DNA of 64,000 nt. It comes from Cellulomonas sp. Y8. GTDB taxonomy: Bacteria; Actinomycetota; Actinomycetes; Actinomycetales; Cellulomonadaceae. The translations under genes were made by a program, and so were the position numbers. Of the stretch, positions 8,226 through 17,984 are shown in pieces. Numbering within the stretch: position 1 is the stretch's first letter; each line of letters starts with the position of its first letter. The notes under the pieces were generated by a model. It had not been told where the DNA came from. It was given only the letters and a program-made list of their open reading frames with translations, and searched no databases. Location of the stretch: the NCBI RefSeq assembly GCF_008033115.1, contig NZ_CP041203.1:3906001-3970000 (forward strand), given 5' to 3'.

Positions 8226-10814
8226 GTGCCCGACCATCCCGAGGGGAGCCCGGCGGAGCCGTCGTCGCGGGCCGCCGTGCAGCGGCTGCTGGCGTCGGTC
8301 GGCAACCCCGCCCTGGAGCGCCTCGCCCAGCTCGCCTCCCGCCTGCTCGCCGCCCCGTCGTCGCAGGTCTCGCTGCTCGCCGACGTGCCGACGGCCGACG
8401 ACGGCACGCCCGCCCCGCCGGAGGCCGGACCCGTCGTCGGCGCGACCGGCCTGCGGAGCCCGCTGCAGGACCAGGTGTGCGCGGTGACCGCCTCGCTCGG
8501 CGAGCCGCTGGTGGTCGCGGACGCGCGCGCCGACGACCGGCTGCGCGACCTGGACGTCGTCGCCGACGGCCGGGTGCGCGCGTACCTGGGCGTCCCGCTG
8601 GTCGGCAAGGACGGCCAAGTCGTCGGCGCGCTGTGCGTGTACGACGCCCAGGTGCGGGCGTGGTCGACGGACGACGTCCTGGTGCTCACCGACCTGGCCG
8701 CCTCGGCCGTCGCGGAGCTCGAGCTGTCGGCGCTCGCCGTCGAGTACGAGGCCGACCGGGTGCGCTGGCAGCTCGCGGTGACCGCGGGCGAGGTCGGCAG
8801 CTTCGACTGGGACCTCGTCACCGGTGCGCTCGCCTGGGACGACGAGCTGCACGCCATCTTCGGCCTGGAGCCGGGCACGTTCGGCGGCACTATCGAGGCG
8901 TTCGACGCCTGCCTGCACCCCGACGACCGGGCGCGGGTCGCGGCGGCGCTGCAGGACGCGATCGAGCGCGTCGCGCAGTACACGGCCGAGTACCGGGTCG
9001 TGCACCCCTCGGGCGCCGTCCGGTGGGTCAAGGCGAAGGGCATGGCGCTGCCCGGTCCGGACGGCACCGCGGTCCGCGTGCTCGGCGCGGCGTACGACAC
9101 GACCACCGAGCGCGAGGCCGACGCCCGGATCGCGCGGGTGCTCGAGACGATGCAGACCGCCTTCTTCCTGCTGGACGACGCGTGGCGGTTCTCCTACGTC
9201 AACGCGGAGGCGGAGCGCGTGCTGGGCCGCACCCGCGGCGAGCTGCTCGGCGGCGTCATCTGGGACCTGTTCCCGCTGTCGGTCGGCTCGGCGTTCGAGG
9301 AGCACTACCGCGGCGCGGTCGAGTCCGGGGCCGCGCGGTCGTTCGAGGCGTACTACCCGCCGCCGCTCGACGGCTGGTACGAGGTGCGGGCGCACCCGGG
9401 CCCCGACGGGCTGTCGGTGTACTTCCACGACATCACCGAGCGCCGCCGGCTCGAGGAGCGGTGGACCGCCGCGCTCGCCGAGGCCGACGCGGCGACCAGC
9501 CGGCTCGCGCTGCTCGCGACGGTCAGCGAGGACCTGAGCGCGACCCTGGACACCGAGTACGCGGTCGGACGGCTCGCGCGGCACGTGGTGCGGCACTTCG
9601 GCTCCTGGGCGCTCGTGACGCTGTGGGACGAGGGCCGGCATCTGCGGGACATCGCGGGCTACCACGCGGATCCCGCGCGCCGGCGGGCGGTGGCGCGCTA
9701 CACCCAGCTCCGGCTCGCCTCGCTGTCGCCGACGTCGTTCCTGCACCGCGCGCTGCGCTCGGGCGAGCCCGTCGTGATCCCGGACGCGACGGCGGCCGTG
9801 CTGCCGCTGCTCACCGGCGAGGCGCGGGAGGTGTTCGCCGCCCTGGCGCCGCGCACCGGGTACGCCCTGCCGATGCGCGCGCGGGGCCGCACGGTCGGCG
9901 CGATCTCGCTGTTCCTCGACGACGGGCACCCCGACCTCGCCGACGAGGACCTCGCGCTGCTGGTGCAGGTCGCCGACCGGGCGGGGCTCGCGCTCGACAA
10001 CGCCCGGCTGTACGAGGGCCAGCGCCGGATGGCCGAGACCCTGCAGCGCGCGCTGCTGTCCGCGCCCGCCCAGCCCGACGACCTGGAGGTCGCCGTCCGG
10101 TACGTGCCGGCCGCCCGCGCCGCCCAGGTCGGCGGCGACTGGTACGACGCCTTCCTGCAGCCGCAGGGGTCGACGGTCGTGGTGATCGGCGACGTCATGG
10201 GGCACGACCGGCACGCGGCGGCCGTGATGAGCCAGGTCCGCACGCTGCTGCGCGGCATCGCGGCGACCACCGGCGGGACCCCGGCCGAGGTGCTGCGGGC
10301 GCTCGACCAGGCGCTGGACACGCTCCACGTGGACGCGATGGCGACCGCGGTCGTGGGGCGCCTGGAGCAGACCCCCGAGGAGCGCGCCGCGGGGACGACC
10401 CGGTTCCGGTGGACCAACGCGGGCCACCTGCCCCCGCTGCTGGTGGCGCCGGACGGCACGGTGCGCGAGCTGCGGGCGCCCCGGCCCGAGCTGGTGCTCG
10501 GGGTGTCGCCCGACAACGCCCGCACGGACTCGGTGGTGGAGCTCCCGCGCGGCTCGACCGTGCTGCTCTACACCGACGGCCTGGTGGAGCGGCGCGGGGC
10601 GCACCTGCAGGAGGGGATCGACGCCCTCGCGGAGCTCGTCGCGGAGCTGGCGCCCGAGGCGCAGGCCCGGGCCACCGGCGCGGCGACGCTGGACGCCGGG
10701 TTCCTGGCGGACGCGGTGCTCGCGCGCGGCGCGGCGGGGGACGCCCCCGACGACGACATCGCGCTGCTGGTCGTGCACCTGGGGCTGCAGGACGGCGCCG
10801 GCACGAACGGGTGA
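8226..10814 (+). CDS. GAF-PAS-PAS-GAF-SpoIIE serine phosphatase
   Basis: An 862-residue cytosolic sensor phosphatase. Order: GAF (~15-165), PAS_3-like fold (~182-295, GSFDWDLVTGALAWDDELH), second PAS (~305-408), second GAF (~425-595), and a PP2C/SpoIIE catalytic domain (~622-855). The catalytic part shows metal-binding acidic motifs GGDWYDAF, GDVMGHD, NAGHLPP, LLYTDGLVE and DDDIALLV, so it should be active. Such proteins dephosphorylate STAS anti-sigma antagonists and release an alternative sigma factor. A STAS protein, an RsbW-like kinase and a second SpoIIE phosphatase lie at 41.5-44 kb and could be its circuit, but this is inference. GTG at 8226 follows GGAGG by five bases. Confidence 0.93.
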   Translation: MPDHPEGSPAEPSSRAAVQRLLASVGNPALERLAQLASRLLAAPSSQVSLLADVPTADDGTPAPPEAGPVVGATGLRSPLQDQVCAVTASLGEPLVVADARADDRLRDLDVVADGRVRAYLGVPLVGKDGQVVGALCVYDAQVRAWSTDDVLVLTDLAASAVAELELSALAVEYEADRVRWQLAVTAGEVGSFDWDLVTGALAWDDELHAIFGLEPGTFGGTIEAFDACLHPDDRARVAAALQDAIERVAQYTAEYRVVHPSGAVRWVKAKGMALPGPDGTAVRVLGAAYDTTTEREADARIARVLETMQTAFFLLDDAWRFSYVNAEAERVLGRTRGELLGGVIWDLFPLSVGSAFEEHYRGAVESGAARSFEAYYPPPLDGWYEVRAHPGPDGLSVYFHDITERRRLEERWTAALAEADAATSRLALLATVSEDLSATLDTEYAVGRLARHVVRHFGSWALVTLWDEGRHLRDIAGYHADPARRRAVARYTQLRLASLSPTSFLHRALRSGEPVVIPDATAAVLPLLTGEAREVFAALAPRTGYALPMRARGRTVGAISLFLDDGHPDLADEDLALLVQVADRAGLALDNARLYEGQRRMAETLQRALLSAPAQPDDLEVAVRYVPAARAAQVGGDWYDAFLQPQGSTVVVIGDVMGHDRHAAAVMSQVRTLLRGIAATTGGTPAEVLRALDQALDTLHVDAMATAVVGRLEQTPEERAAGTTRFRWTNAGHLPPLLVAPDGTVRELRAPRPELVLGVSPDNARTDSVVELPRGSTVLLYTDGLVERRGAHLQEGIDALAELVAELAPEAQARATGAATLDAGFLADAVLARGAAGDAPDDDIALLVVHLGLQDGAGTNG

Positions 10815-10846
10815 GCATGCACGCGCGCGAACGGGTGAATCGGGCG

Positions 10847-10852
10847 TAGCAT
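10847..10852 (+). promoter_or_regulatory. -10 element before glycosyltransferase gene
   Basis: TAGCAT at 10847-10852 lies in the gap after the phosphatase gene. Just downstream is a short dyad (AAATG-CCA-CATTT, 10860-10872) that could be an operator or chance. Confidence 0.3.
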
Positions 10853-10919
10853 CCCGGGCAAATGCCACATTTCGGGCAGGCAGCGCCGTCGGCCCGGGTG
10901 CGTCAGAGGAGGCCCGCCC

Positions 10920-11903
10920 GTGCAGCTGCCCGACGACGCCGTGCCCGCGCGGCCGGCCGACGACCGTCCCGCGCCGCTCGTGAGCGTCGGCGTGCCGGTC
11001 TACAACGGCGACCTCTACCTCGAGGAGGCCCTGACCGCCCTGCGGGACCAGGACCTGCGCGACATCGAGGTGATCGTCTCCGACAACGGCTCGACCGACG
11101 AGACCGGCAAGATCGCCCGCGCCTTCGCCGAGGCCGACCCGCGGTTCCGGTACGTGCGCTCCGAGCAGAACCGGGGCGTGCCGTGGAACTTCAACCGGGT
11201 GCTCGACCTGGCCCGCGCCCCGCTGTTCCTCTGGAACGCCGCCGACGACGTGGTGGAGCCGCAGCACCTGGTCCGCTGCCGGGAGGCGCTGCTCGCCCAC
11301 CCCGAGGCCGAGATCGCGTTCCCGCGGGTGACGCTCGTGGACGCTGCGGGCGACGTCGTCGGCTCCATGGACGACGAGGACCTGCAGTACCTCGGCCTGG
11401 CCCCCGCGGAGCGGGTCGACCAGCTGCTGCGCCGCCAGTCCTGGCAGGCGATCGCCTGGGGCGGGGTGCTCCGCACGGACGCGCTGCGGGCGATGGGCGG
11501 GCACCCGCGGTTCTTCGGCGGGGACATCGTGCTCGGCATCCGGTCGGCGCTGCGGGCCGAGTGGGTCGTGGTGCCGGAGCCGCTGTTCCGGTGCCGGCGG
11601 CACGACAACCAGAACAGCAAGGCCGTCGGGGCGGACCCGATCGTGCAGGTGCGCAGCTACGACCCGGCGTTCCGGCGGCCGGTGGCGTTCCCGCAGTGGT
11701 ACCTGGCCTACCGGATGATGGCCGAGCCGCTGGCGGCCCCGCTGCCGCTCGTCGACCGCGCGCGGGCGCTCGCCTCGGTCGCCCGACGCTGGACCGTGCC
11801 GCAGTGGCGGCTGCTGGCGTACGACGTGAAGCGGAACGCCATCCGGCTGCGGCGCGGGCAGTACCAGGGGGCCTACTCGGCGTCGTCGGGGTACTGGGTC
11901 TGA
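10920..11903 (+). CDS. family 2 glycosyltransferase
   Basis: A 327-residue GT-A fold glycosyltransferase. The N-terminal part has LVSVGVPVYNGDLYLEEAL and SDNGSTDET (nucleotide-sugar binding), and NAADDVV near residue 107 takes the place of the DxD motif that binds metal and the sugar nucleotide. There is no membrane helix, so it is a soluble or peripherally bound transferase for cell-surface glycan or glycolipid synthesis. A GAGGAGG Shine-Dalgarno lies eight bases before the GTG start. It stands alone between a phosphatase and the CorC pair, so the product and acceptor are unknown. Confidence 0.88.
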   Translation: MQLPDDAVPARPADDRPAPLVSVGVPVYNGDLYLEEALTALRDQDLRDIEVIVSDNGSTDETGKIARAFAEADPRFRYVRSEQNRGVPWNFNRVLDLARAPLFLWNAADDVVEPQHLVRCREALLAHPEAEIAFPRVTLVDAAGDVVGSMDDEDLQYLGLAPAERVDQLLRRQSWQAIAWGGVLRTDALRAMGGHPRFFGGDIVLGIRSALRAEWVVVPEPLFRCRRHDNQNSKAVGADPIVQVRSYDPAFRRPVAFPQWYLAYRMMAEPLAAPLPLVDRARALASVARRWTVPQWRLLAYDVKRNAIRLRRGQYQGAYSASSGYWV

Positions 11904-11920
11904 CCCGCCGACCCGGCCGC

Positions 11921-11934
11921 GGGACATTGGTCCC
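11921..11934. terminator. short hairpin after the glycosyltransferase gene
   Basis: GGGAC/GTCCC arms with a 4-nt ATTG loop lie 17 bases past the stop. It is weak and could equally be the first stem of the following structured leader. Confidence 0.35.
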
Positions 11935-11965
11935 GGAACGCGGGAACCCGGGCGGCACCCGGCGC

Positions 11966-12067
11966 GTTGAGGCTGTCGATCGTGCCCCCGACCTGGAGAG
12001 AGATGGACGGCGACAGTAGTACCGACCCCCTGCGCCCGTGCGAGACGGCGACGGGGGGTGAGATCTG
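11966..12067 (+). promoter_or_regulatory. structured leader with hairpin touching the Shine-Dalgarno of the CorC operon
   Basis: A stem CTGTCG/CGACAG (11973-11978 with 12011-12016) is followed by a strong hairpin at 12025-12059. The outer arms are ACCCCC/GGGGGT and the inner arms CGCC(C)GT/ACGGCG, with loop GCGAG. The descending arm runs into the GGGGTGAG before the ATG at 12068, so folding would hide the ribosome-binding site. I could not match it to the M-box or the Mn-sensing yybP-ykoY consensus. Confidence 0.45.
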
Positions 12068-13467
12068 ATGTGGGTGCTGTCCCTGCTCCTGGGCGTGCTC
12101 GTCGTGCTGGCGATCACCGCCGCGACCGGGTACTTCGTCGCGCAGGAGTTCGCGTACATGGCCGTCGACCGGTCGCGGCTCAACGCCCGCGCCGCCGACG
12201 GTGACGCCGGCGCGCGCCGCGCGCTGTCCGTGACCCGGCGCACCTCGTTCATGCTGTCGGGCGCCCAGCTCGGCATCACCGTGACGGGCCTGCTGGTCGG
12301 GTACGTGGCGGAGCCGCTGATCGGCGACGCGCTCGGCGAGGCCCTGGGCGGCGTCGGCGTGCCCACGGCCGTCGGCGTGGCCGTCGGCACGGTGTTCGCG
12401 CTGCTGCTGTCGACGCTCGTGCAGATGCTGTTCGGCGAGCTGTTCCCGAAGAACCTCGCGATCTCCCGGCCCGAGCCCGTGGCGGTGAAGCTCGCGTCGT
12501 CGACGACCGCCTACCTCACGGTGTTCGGCTGGCTGATCCGGGTGTTCGACTCGGCCTCGAACGCGCTGCTGCGCGTGCTGCGCATCGAGCCCGTGCACGA
12601 CGTGGAGCACTCCGCGACCGCGCGCGACCTCGAGCACATCGTCGCCGAGTCCGCCGAGTCGGGGGACCTGCCGCGCGAGCTGTCCGTCCTGCTGGACCGG
12701 ATCCTGGACTTCCCGGAGCAGGACGTCGAGCACGCGATGATCCCGCGGTCGCGGGTCGACGTCGTGCGCACCGGCGCCACCGTCGCGGACGTCCGCGAGC
12801 AGATGGCCAGCGGGCACTCCCGGTACCCGGTGCTGTCCGCGGACGACGAGGTGCTGGGTGTCGTGCACCTGCAGGACGTGCTGGTCGCCACCGACCCGGG
12901 CGAGCCCGTCGAGCGGCTCATGCGGGCGCCCGAGCTCATGCCCACGTCGATGGCGCTGCCCGACGCGCTGCGGCAGCTCGCGGCCGGGCGCAACCAGCTC
13001 GCGTGCGTGCTGGACGAGTACGGCGGCTTCGCCGGCGTGCTGACGTTCGAGGACCTGGCGGAGGAGCTGGTCGGCGAGATCACCGACGAGCACGACACCG
13101 GCGTGCACGCGCCGACCCTCGCGGAGGACGACGGCGCCTGGACCATGGCCGGCGACGTCCACGTCGACGAGGTCGAGCGCGCCGTCGGGCGCGACCTGCC
13201 CGCCGGCGACTGGGAGACCATCGGCGGCCTCGTGATCGCGGCGCACGGTTCCCTGCCCCCGGCCGGGACCAGCGTGGTCGTGCTGCTGCCGGACGACCCG
13301 GGCGAGCTCGCGCACGCGGGCGAGCCGGACCCCGTGTGGATGCGGGTCGACGTGCTGGAGATCGAGCGGCACGTCCCGGCCCTGGTGCGGGTCACCGTGC
13401 CCGCCGACCCGCCGCCCACCGAGGACGAGCGCGCCGACGCCGTCGAGCGCGACCAGGAGGAGAACCG

Positions 13468-13471
<4 letters not shown>
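12068..13471 (+). CDS. hemolysin-like CNNM/CorC family membrane protein (DUF21-CBS-CBS-CorC_HlyC)
   Basis: A 467-residue member of the TlyC/CorC/CNNM family. The DUF21 membrane domain (residues ~1-170, three to four helices, with SGAQLGITVTGLLVG and QMLFGELFPKNLAIS) is followed by a CBS pair (~215-335). A C-terminal transporter-associated CorC_HlyC domain (~360-455) ends in a charged tail. Family members mediate or regulate Mg2+/Co2+ or Na+/Mg2+ exchange. It is the first gene of a translationally coupled pair: its stop overlaps the next ATG. The leader in front suggests post-transcriptional control, possibly by a metal ion. Confidence 0.92.
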
Positions 13472-14562
<1,091 letters not shown>

Positions 14563-14584
14563 CGCGCCCGGCCCTGATCCCCAC

Positions 14585-14634
14585 CTGATTCTCGCGAGGC
14601 CCCCCGATCCATCGGGTGGCTTCGCGAGAATCAG
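14585..14634. terminator. 24-bp inverted repeat between convergent genes
   Basis: Arms 14585-14608 and 14611-14634 pair with two mismatches and a 2-nt loop. It lies between the CorC-like gene and the convergent GGDEF-EAL gene, as expected for a bidirectional terminator. Confidence 0.6.
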
Positions 14635-14676
14635 CGGGGCTCGCGGGGCTCGCGGGGCTCGCGGGGCTCGCGGGGC
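14634..14676. repeat. 9-bp tandem repeat (GCGGGGCTC)
   Basis: Four full copies plus a partial one of GCGGGGCTC directly abut the palindrome at 14585-14634, between convergent gene ends. Confidence 0.85.
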
Positions 14677-14701
14677 GCCGGATGCCGGGCCGCGCGCGCC
14701 G

Positions 14702-17005
14702 CTACGCGCCGACCCCCGCCGCGCGCCCCACCTCGTCCCGGGCGCGCAGCCACGCGTCCGCGTCGGCCAGCGGCATCGGCCGGCCGTGCAGGTACCCCTG
14801 CGTGCGGTCGCACCCCATGCCGCGCAGCGCCTCGGCGGTCTCGGCGTCCTCGACGCCCTCCGCGATCAGCCGGAGGCCGAGGTGGTGCGCGAGCTCCAGC
14901 GTCCCCGAGACGATCGCCCGGGTGCGGTCGTCCGACGTGAGCCGCATCGTGAACGACCGGTCGAGCTTGAGCTCGCCGGCGGGCAGCTCGTTGAGGTAGG
15001 TCAGCGAGGAGTAGCCCGACCCGTAGTCGTCGATCGCCAGGCCGATGCCGCGGTCCGCGATCTCCCGGGTCACCGCGACGGCGTGCCGCGGGTCGTGCAT
15101 GAGCGTCGTCTCGGTGATCTCGACGACCAGCCCCTCCGGGCGCAGGCCGGCGGCGGCGAGCGCGCCGTCCAGCGAGGGCAGCAGCCCCGGATGGCCCAGG
15201 CAGGACGTCGACAGGTTGACGGCCACCGGCAGGTCGCGGCCCTCGGCCTGCCAGCGCGCCGCCGTCCGGGTCGCCTGCGCGAGCACCCGCTCGGTCAGCG
15301 CGAACATCGAGCCGGTCTGTTCCGCCAGGTCGATGAACGCCCCCGGCGGGAGCAGGCCGCGCTCGGGGTGCGCCCAGCGGACCAGCGCCTCCATGCCGAC
15401 GACCCGGTCGTCCGCGCAGTCGAGCTGCGGCTGGTAGTGCAGCTCCAGGGCGCCGTGCCGCGCGTCGCCCTCGGGGGCGGACAGCAGCGCACGCAGCTCG
15501 TCGGCCAGCGCGATCTCGTCGCGGTCCCGCGCGTCGGCGGCCTCGTCGTACACCCGCACCCCGCCGCCCGCGCGCTTGGCGGCGTACATGGCGGTGTCGG
15601 CCCAGCGGACCAGCTCGCCGTCGTGGTGGTCGCCGAACGCGGTGCTCGCGACGCCGATGCTCGCGTCGAGGCGGACCACCCGGCCGGTCACGTCGATCGG
15701 CTCGCGCACGGCCTCGTGCAGCGCGTGCGCGACCACCGTGGCGCGCTCGACGTCGTCGTGGTCGAGCACGACGCCGAACTCGTCGCCGCCGAACCGGGCG
15801 AGCAGCGCGCCCCCGTCGAGCCGGGCCTGCAGCCGCCGGCTCACCGTCCGGATCACGGCGTCGCCCGCGGGGTGGCCGTACCGGTCGTTGACGTCCTTGA
15901 ACCGGTCGAGGTCGATGACCAGCAGGGCCGCCCCGGTGCGCGCCGCGGCGAACCGGTCGGCGACCTCCAGCATCGCCCGGCGGTTGGCGACGCCGGTGAG
16001 CGGGTCGGTCCGGGCCTCCTTGCGGGTGGCGGCCAGCGCGGCCAGCTCGCTCGCGGTCCGGAGCAGCTGCGCGCAGCCGCCCGCGACCCCGGCGGCGGCC
16101 AGCAGGGCGACGACGGGGGTGCCGGCCGGGCGCAGGCTGTCCAGCACCAGGACCGCGGTGCTCGCGGCGATCGCGACCATCGCGCACGTCGTCACCACCA
16201 GCGTCGAAGCGAAGTGCCCGCGCAGCGGCGGCGGCTTGATCGCACCCGCGCGCGCGGTCACCAGGGTGAGCGCGGTCCAGCTGACGACGACCGGCAGGGC
16301 GGGCGCGCCGTCGGCCGGGAGCCACGGCAGCAGCACCAGCTCGACCACGGCCATCGCCCCGAGGCCGACCAGCAGCAGCCACGCGCGCGGGTCGTCCCGC
16401 AGCCCGCCGAGCACCGTGACGACAAGCGTCATCGCCGCCAGCACCCCGAGGGCGGCGGCCCGCACCAGGTGGCCCTCGGCGGCCCAGCCCGGAGCGTCCC
16501 CGGGCAGGACGCCGACGGCGACGGCCCAGACGAGCAGCGCGAGGGCGCCCAGCGTCGAGCCGACGAAGTTGATCCAGTCCACCGGGTGCACGGCCGACGT
16601 CCGGAACCGGTTCCAGCTGAGCATGCCCTGGTGCGCGCACATCACGGCGACCACGCCACCGACGGTCAGCGCGGCCCCGCGCAGGTCGGCCGCGGCCGGG
16701 CCGCGCACGGTCAGGTCGACGAGCGCCTCCACCGCCAGGCCCGCGGCGACGGCCGTGACCGACCGCCCGCACCACCGCCACAGCCCGCGCTCCTCGAGCG
16801 AGCGCAGCTGGACCTGCTGCCGCAGCACGACGCCGGCCGACAGCGCCGCCAGCGTGCCGCCGGCGGCGGTCAGCCCCGCGACGCCGGTCAGGTGCTCGAC
16901 CACGGCGAGCGCGGCGACGAGCACGGCCGGGCCGAGGAGCAGCGGGCCGGGCGGCAGGACGCGTCGTCGCGGCGGGGTGATCGAGGAGGGCATCACCCAC
17001 ACCAT
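14702..17005 (-). CDS. membrane GGDEF-EAL protein (diguanylate cyclase/c-di-GMP phosphodiesterase)
   Basis: A 767-residue protein. The first ~300 residues are hydrophobic, with about eight to nine membrane helices and no recognisable sensor fold. A GGDEF domain follows (DPLTGVANRR near 337; intact active site ARFGGDEFGVV near 406), then an EAL domain (MEALVRW near 537; DDYGSGYSSL and EGVE motifs in the second half). Both active sites look intact, so it may make and break cyclic di-GMP, with the balance set by a signal at the membrane. The ATG at 17005 is kept although its Shine-Dalgarno is poor; an internal ATG four codons on is an alternative. It is a single-gene unit, convergent with the CorC pair. 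Confidence 0.93.
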   Translation of the reverse strand: MVWVMPSSITPPRRRVLPPGPLLLGPAVLVAALAVVEHLTGVAGLTAAGGTLAALSAGVVLRQQVQLRSLEERGLWRWCGRSVTAVAAGLAVEALVDLTVRGPAAADLRGAALTVGGVVAVMCAHQGMLSWNRFRTSAVHPVDWINFVGSTLGALALLVWAVAVGVLPGDAPGWAAEGHLVRAAALGVLAAMTLVVTVLGGLRDDPRAWLLLVGLGAMAVVELVLLPWLPADGAPALPVVVSWTALTLVTARAGAIKPPPLRGHFASTLVVTTCAMVAIAASTAVLVLDSLRPAGTPVVALLAAAGVAGGCAQLLRTASELAALAATRKEARTDPLTGVANRRAMLEVADRFAAARTGAALLVIDLDRFKDVNDRYGHPAGDAVIRTVSRRLQARLDGGALLARFGGDEFGVVLDHDDVERATVVAHALHEAVREPIDVTGRVVRLDASIGVASTAFGDHHDGELVRWADTAMYAAKRAGGGVRVYDEAADARDRDEIALADELRALLSAPEGDARHGALELHYQPQLDCADDRVVGMEALVRWAHPERGLLPPGAFIDLAEQTGSMFALTERVLAQATRTAARWQAEGRDLPVAVNLSTSCLGHPGLLPSLDGALAAAGLRPEGLVVEITETTLMHDPRHAVAVTREIADRGIGLAIDDYGSGYSSLTYLNELPAGELKLDRSFTMRLTSDDRTRAIVSGTLELAHHLGLRLIAEGVEDAETAEALRGMGCDRTQGYLHGRPMPLADADAWLRARDEVGRAAGVGA

Positions 17006-17089
17006 CGGCGTCCGGGGGCGGCACCCGAGCCGGGGCGCACGACTTCACCCGCCCCCCGCAGACCCTCGCGCCCACGCGGCGGCCGCCCC

Positions 17090-17102
17090 TACGGTAGGGC
17101 GA
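17090..17102 (+). promoter_or_regulatory. leaderless promoter of the DHFR-like gene
   Basis: TACGGT (17090-17095), six bases, then the ATG at 17102. Confidence 0.5.
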
Positions 17103-17668
17103 TGGGGCGGCTGATCTACTCGATGTTCACCTCGCTCGACGGCTACGCGGCGGACGCGTCCGGCAGCAGCGACTGGGGCGGCGCGCTGGACCCGGCGCTG
17201 CACGACTTCATCTCGGAGCAGACGCGGTCCGTCGGGACGTACCTGTACGGCCGCCGCATGTACGAGACGATGTCGTTCTGGGAGACGGCGCTGGAGGCAC
17301 CGGACCCGCCCGAGTTCGTCCGCACCTACGCCGCGGTGTGGCAGGCGGCGGACAAGGTCGTCTACTCCTCGACGCTCGCGGAGCCGACCACGGCGCGGAC
17401 CACGGTCGAGCGTTCGTTCGACCCCGAGGCCGTGCGCACCTGGGTCGCGGGGCTCGACCACGACGTCACCGTCGACGGCCCGACGCTCGCGGCGCACGCC
17501 CTGCGGGCGGGCATCGTCGACGAGGTGCAGCCGTACCTCGCGCCGGTGTCGGTGGGCGGCGGGCTGCGGTTCTGGCCGGACGGCGTGCCGCTCGACCTGG
17601 AGCTGCTGGAGCAGCGCGGGTTCGGCAACGGGACGCTGTGGCTGCGCTACGCGGTGCGCCGGGGCTGA
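17102..17668 (+). CDS. dihydrofolate reductase family protein (RibD C-terminal fold)
   Basis: A 188-residue protein of the RibD_C/DHFR-like superfamily. It starts with the typical strand and loop RLIYSMFTSLDGYAAD, and has GRRMYETM near residue 50 and GPTLAAHALRAGIVDEVQPYLAP in the C-terminal half. These NADPH-fold proteins include real DHFR-like reductases and many of unknown substrate (YyaP/YwjB type). The start is supported by a leaderless promoter. The flanking genes give no hint of a pathway. Confidence 0.9.
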   Translation: MGRLIYSMFTSLDGYAADASGSSDWGGALDPALHDFISEQTRSVGTYLYGRRMYETMSFWETALEAPDPPEFVRTYAAVWQAADKVVYSSTLAEPTTARTTVERSFDPEAVRTWVAGLDHDVTVDGPTLAAHALRAGIVDEVQPYLAPVSVGGGLRFWPDGVPLDLELLEQRGFGNGTLWLRYAVRRG

Positions 17669-17707
17669 GGTGTCGCGGCCCGCACGCCCGGTGACCCGGC
17701 CGGGTGC

Positions 17708-17736
17708 TTGACGCCCGGTCGCGCCCGCGGGACCGT
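17708..17736 (+). promoter_or_regulatory. promoter of the small zinc-ribbon gene
   Basis: TTGACG (17708-17713), 17-bp spacer, GACCGT (17731-17736). Confidence 0.4.
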
Positions 17737-17767
17737 GGTCGCGCCGGTCCAGGGGAGGAGGGCGACG

Positions 17768-17965
17768 ATGCGGTCGCTGCGGTGCACGGTCGGACGGCAC
17801 GCCTGGCGCGTGCGGCGGAACCCGGAGAAGGGCGGCGCGCAGGCGCTGTACGAAGTCTGCGCGCGGTGCGGGCGCGACCGGCCCGTGTTCGAGCAGGGCG
17901 ACGGCAGCGGTCTGGCCGTGCTGGGGCTCGGCGGGACGGCGGGTCCGGGGGCGGGCCCGGCCTGA
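17768..17965 (+). CDS. small zinc-ribbon-like protein
   Basis: A 65-residue basic protein with two paired metal-ligand motifs: CTVGRHAW at residues 6-13 and CARCGR near 33. Together they give a CxxGxH...CxxC pattern that could hold one zinc ion. The Gly-rich end is probably flexible. Short proteins of this layout are common in actinobacteria, and their role is not known to me. The ATG at 17768 is preferred over an upstream in-frame start because of GGGAGGAGG eight bases ahead and a TTGACG/GACCGT promoter further upstream. Confidence 0.7.
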   Translation: MRSLRCTVGRHAWRVRRNPEKGGAQALYEVCARCGRDRPVFEQGDGSGLAVLGLGGTAGPGAGPA

Positions 17966-17984
17966 GCCCCGGCGCGCCCGTTCC

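Noticed and set aside
11921..12067. M-box (Mg2+) or yybP-ykoY (Mn2+) riboswitch before the CorC-like gene
   Set aside because: The conserved core sequences I know for these classes are not found; only generic stems are visible, so it is listed as an unassigned leader.
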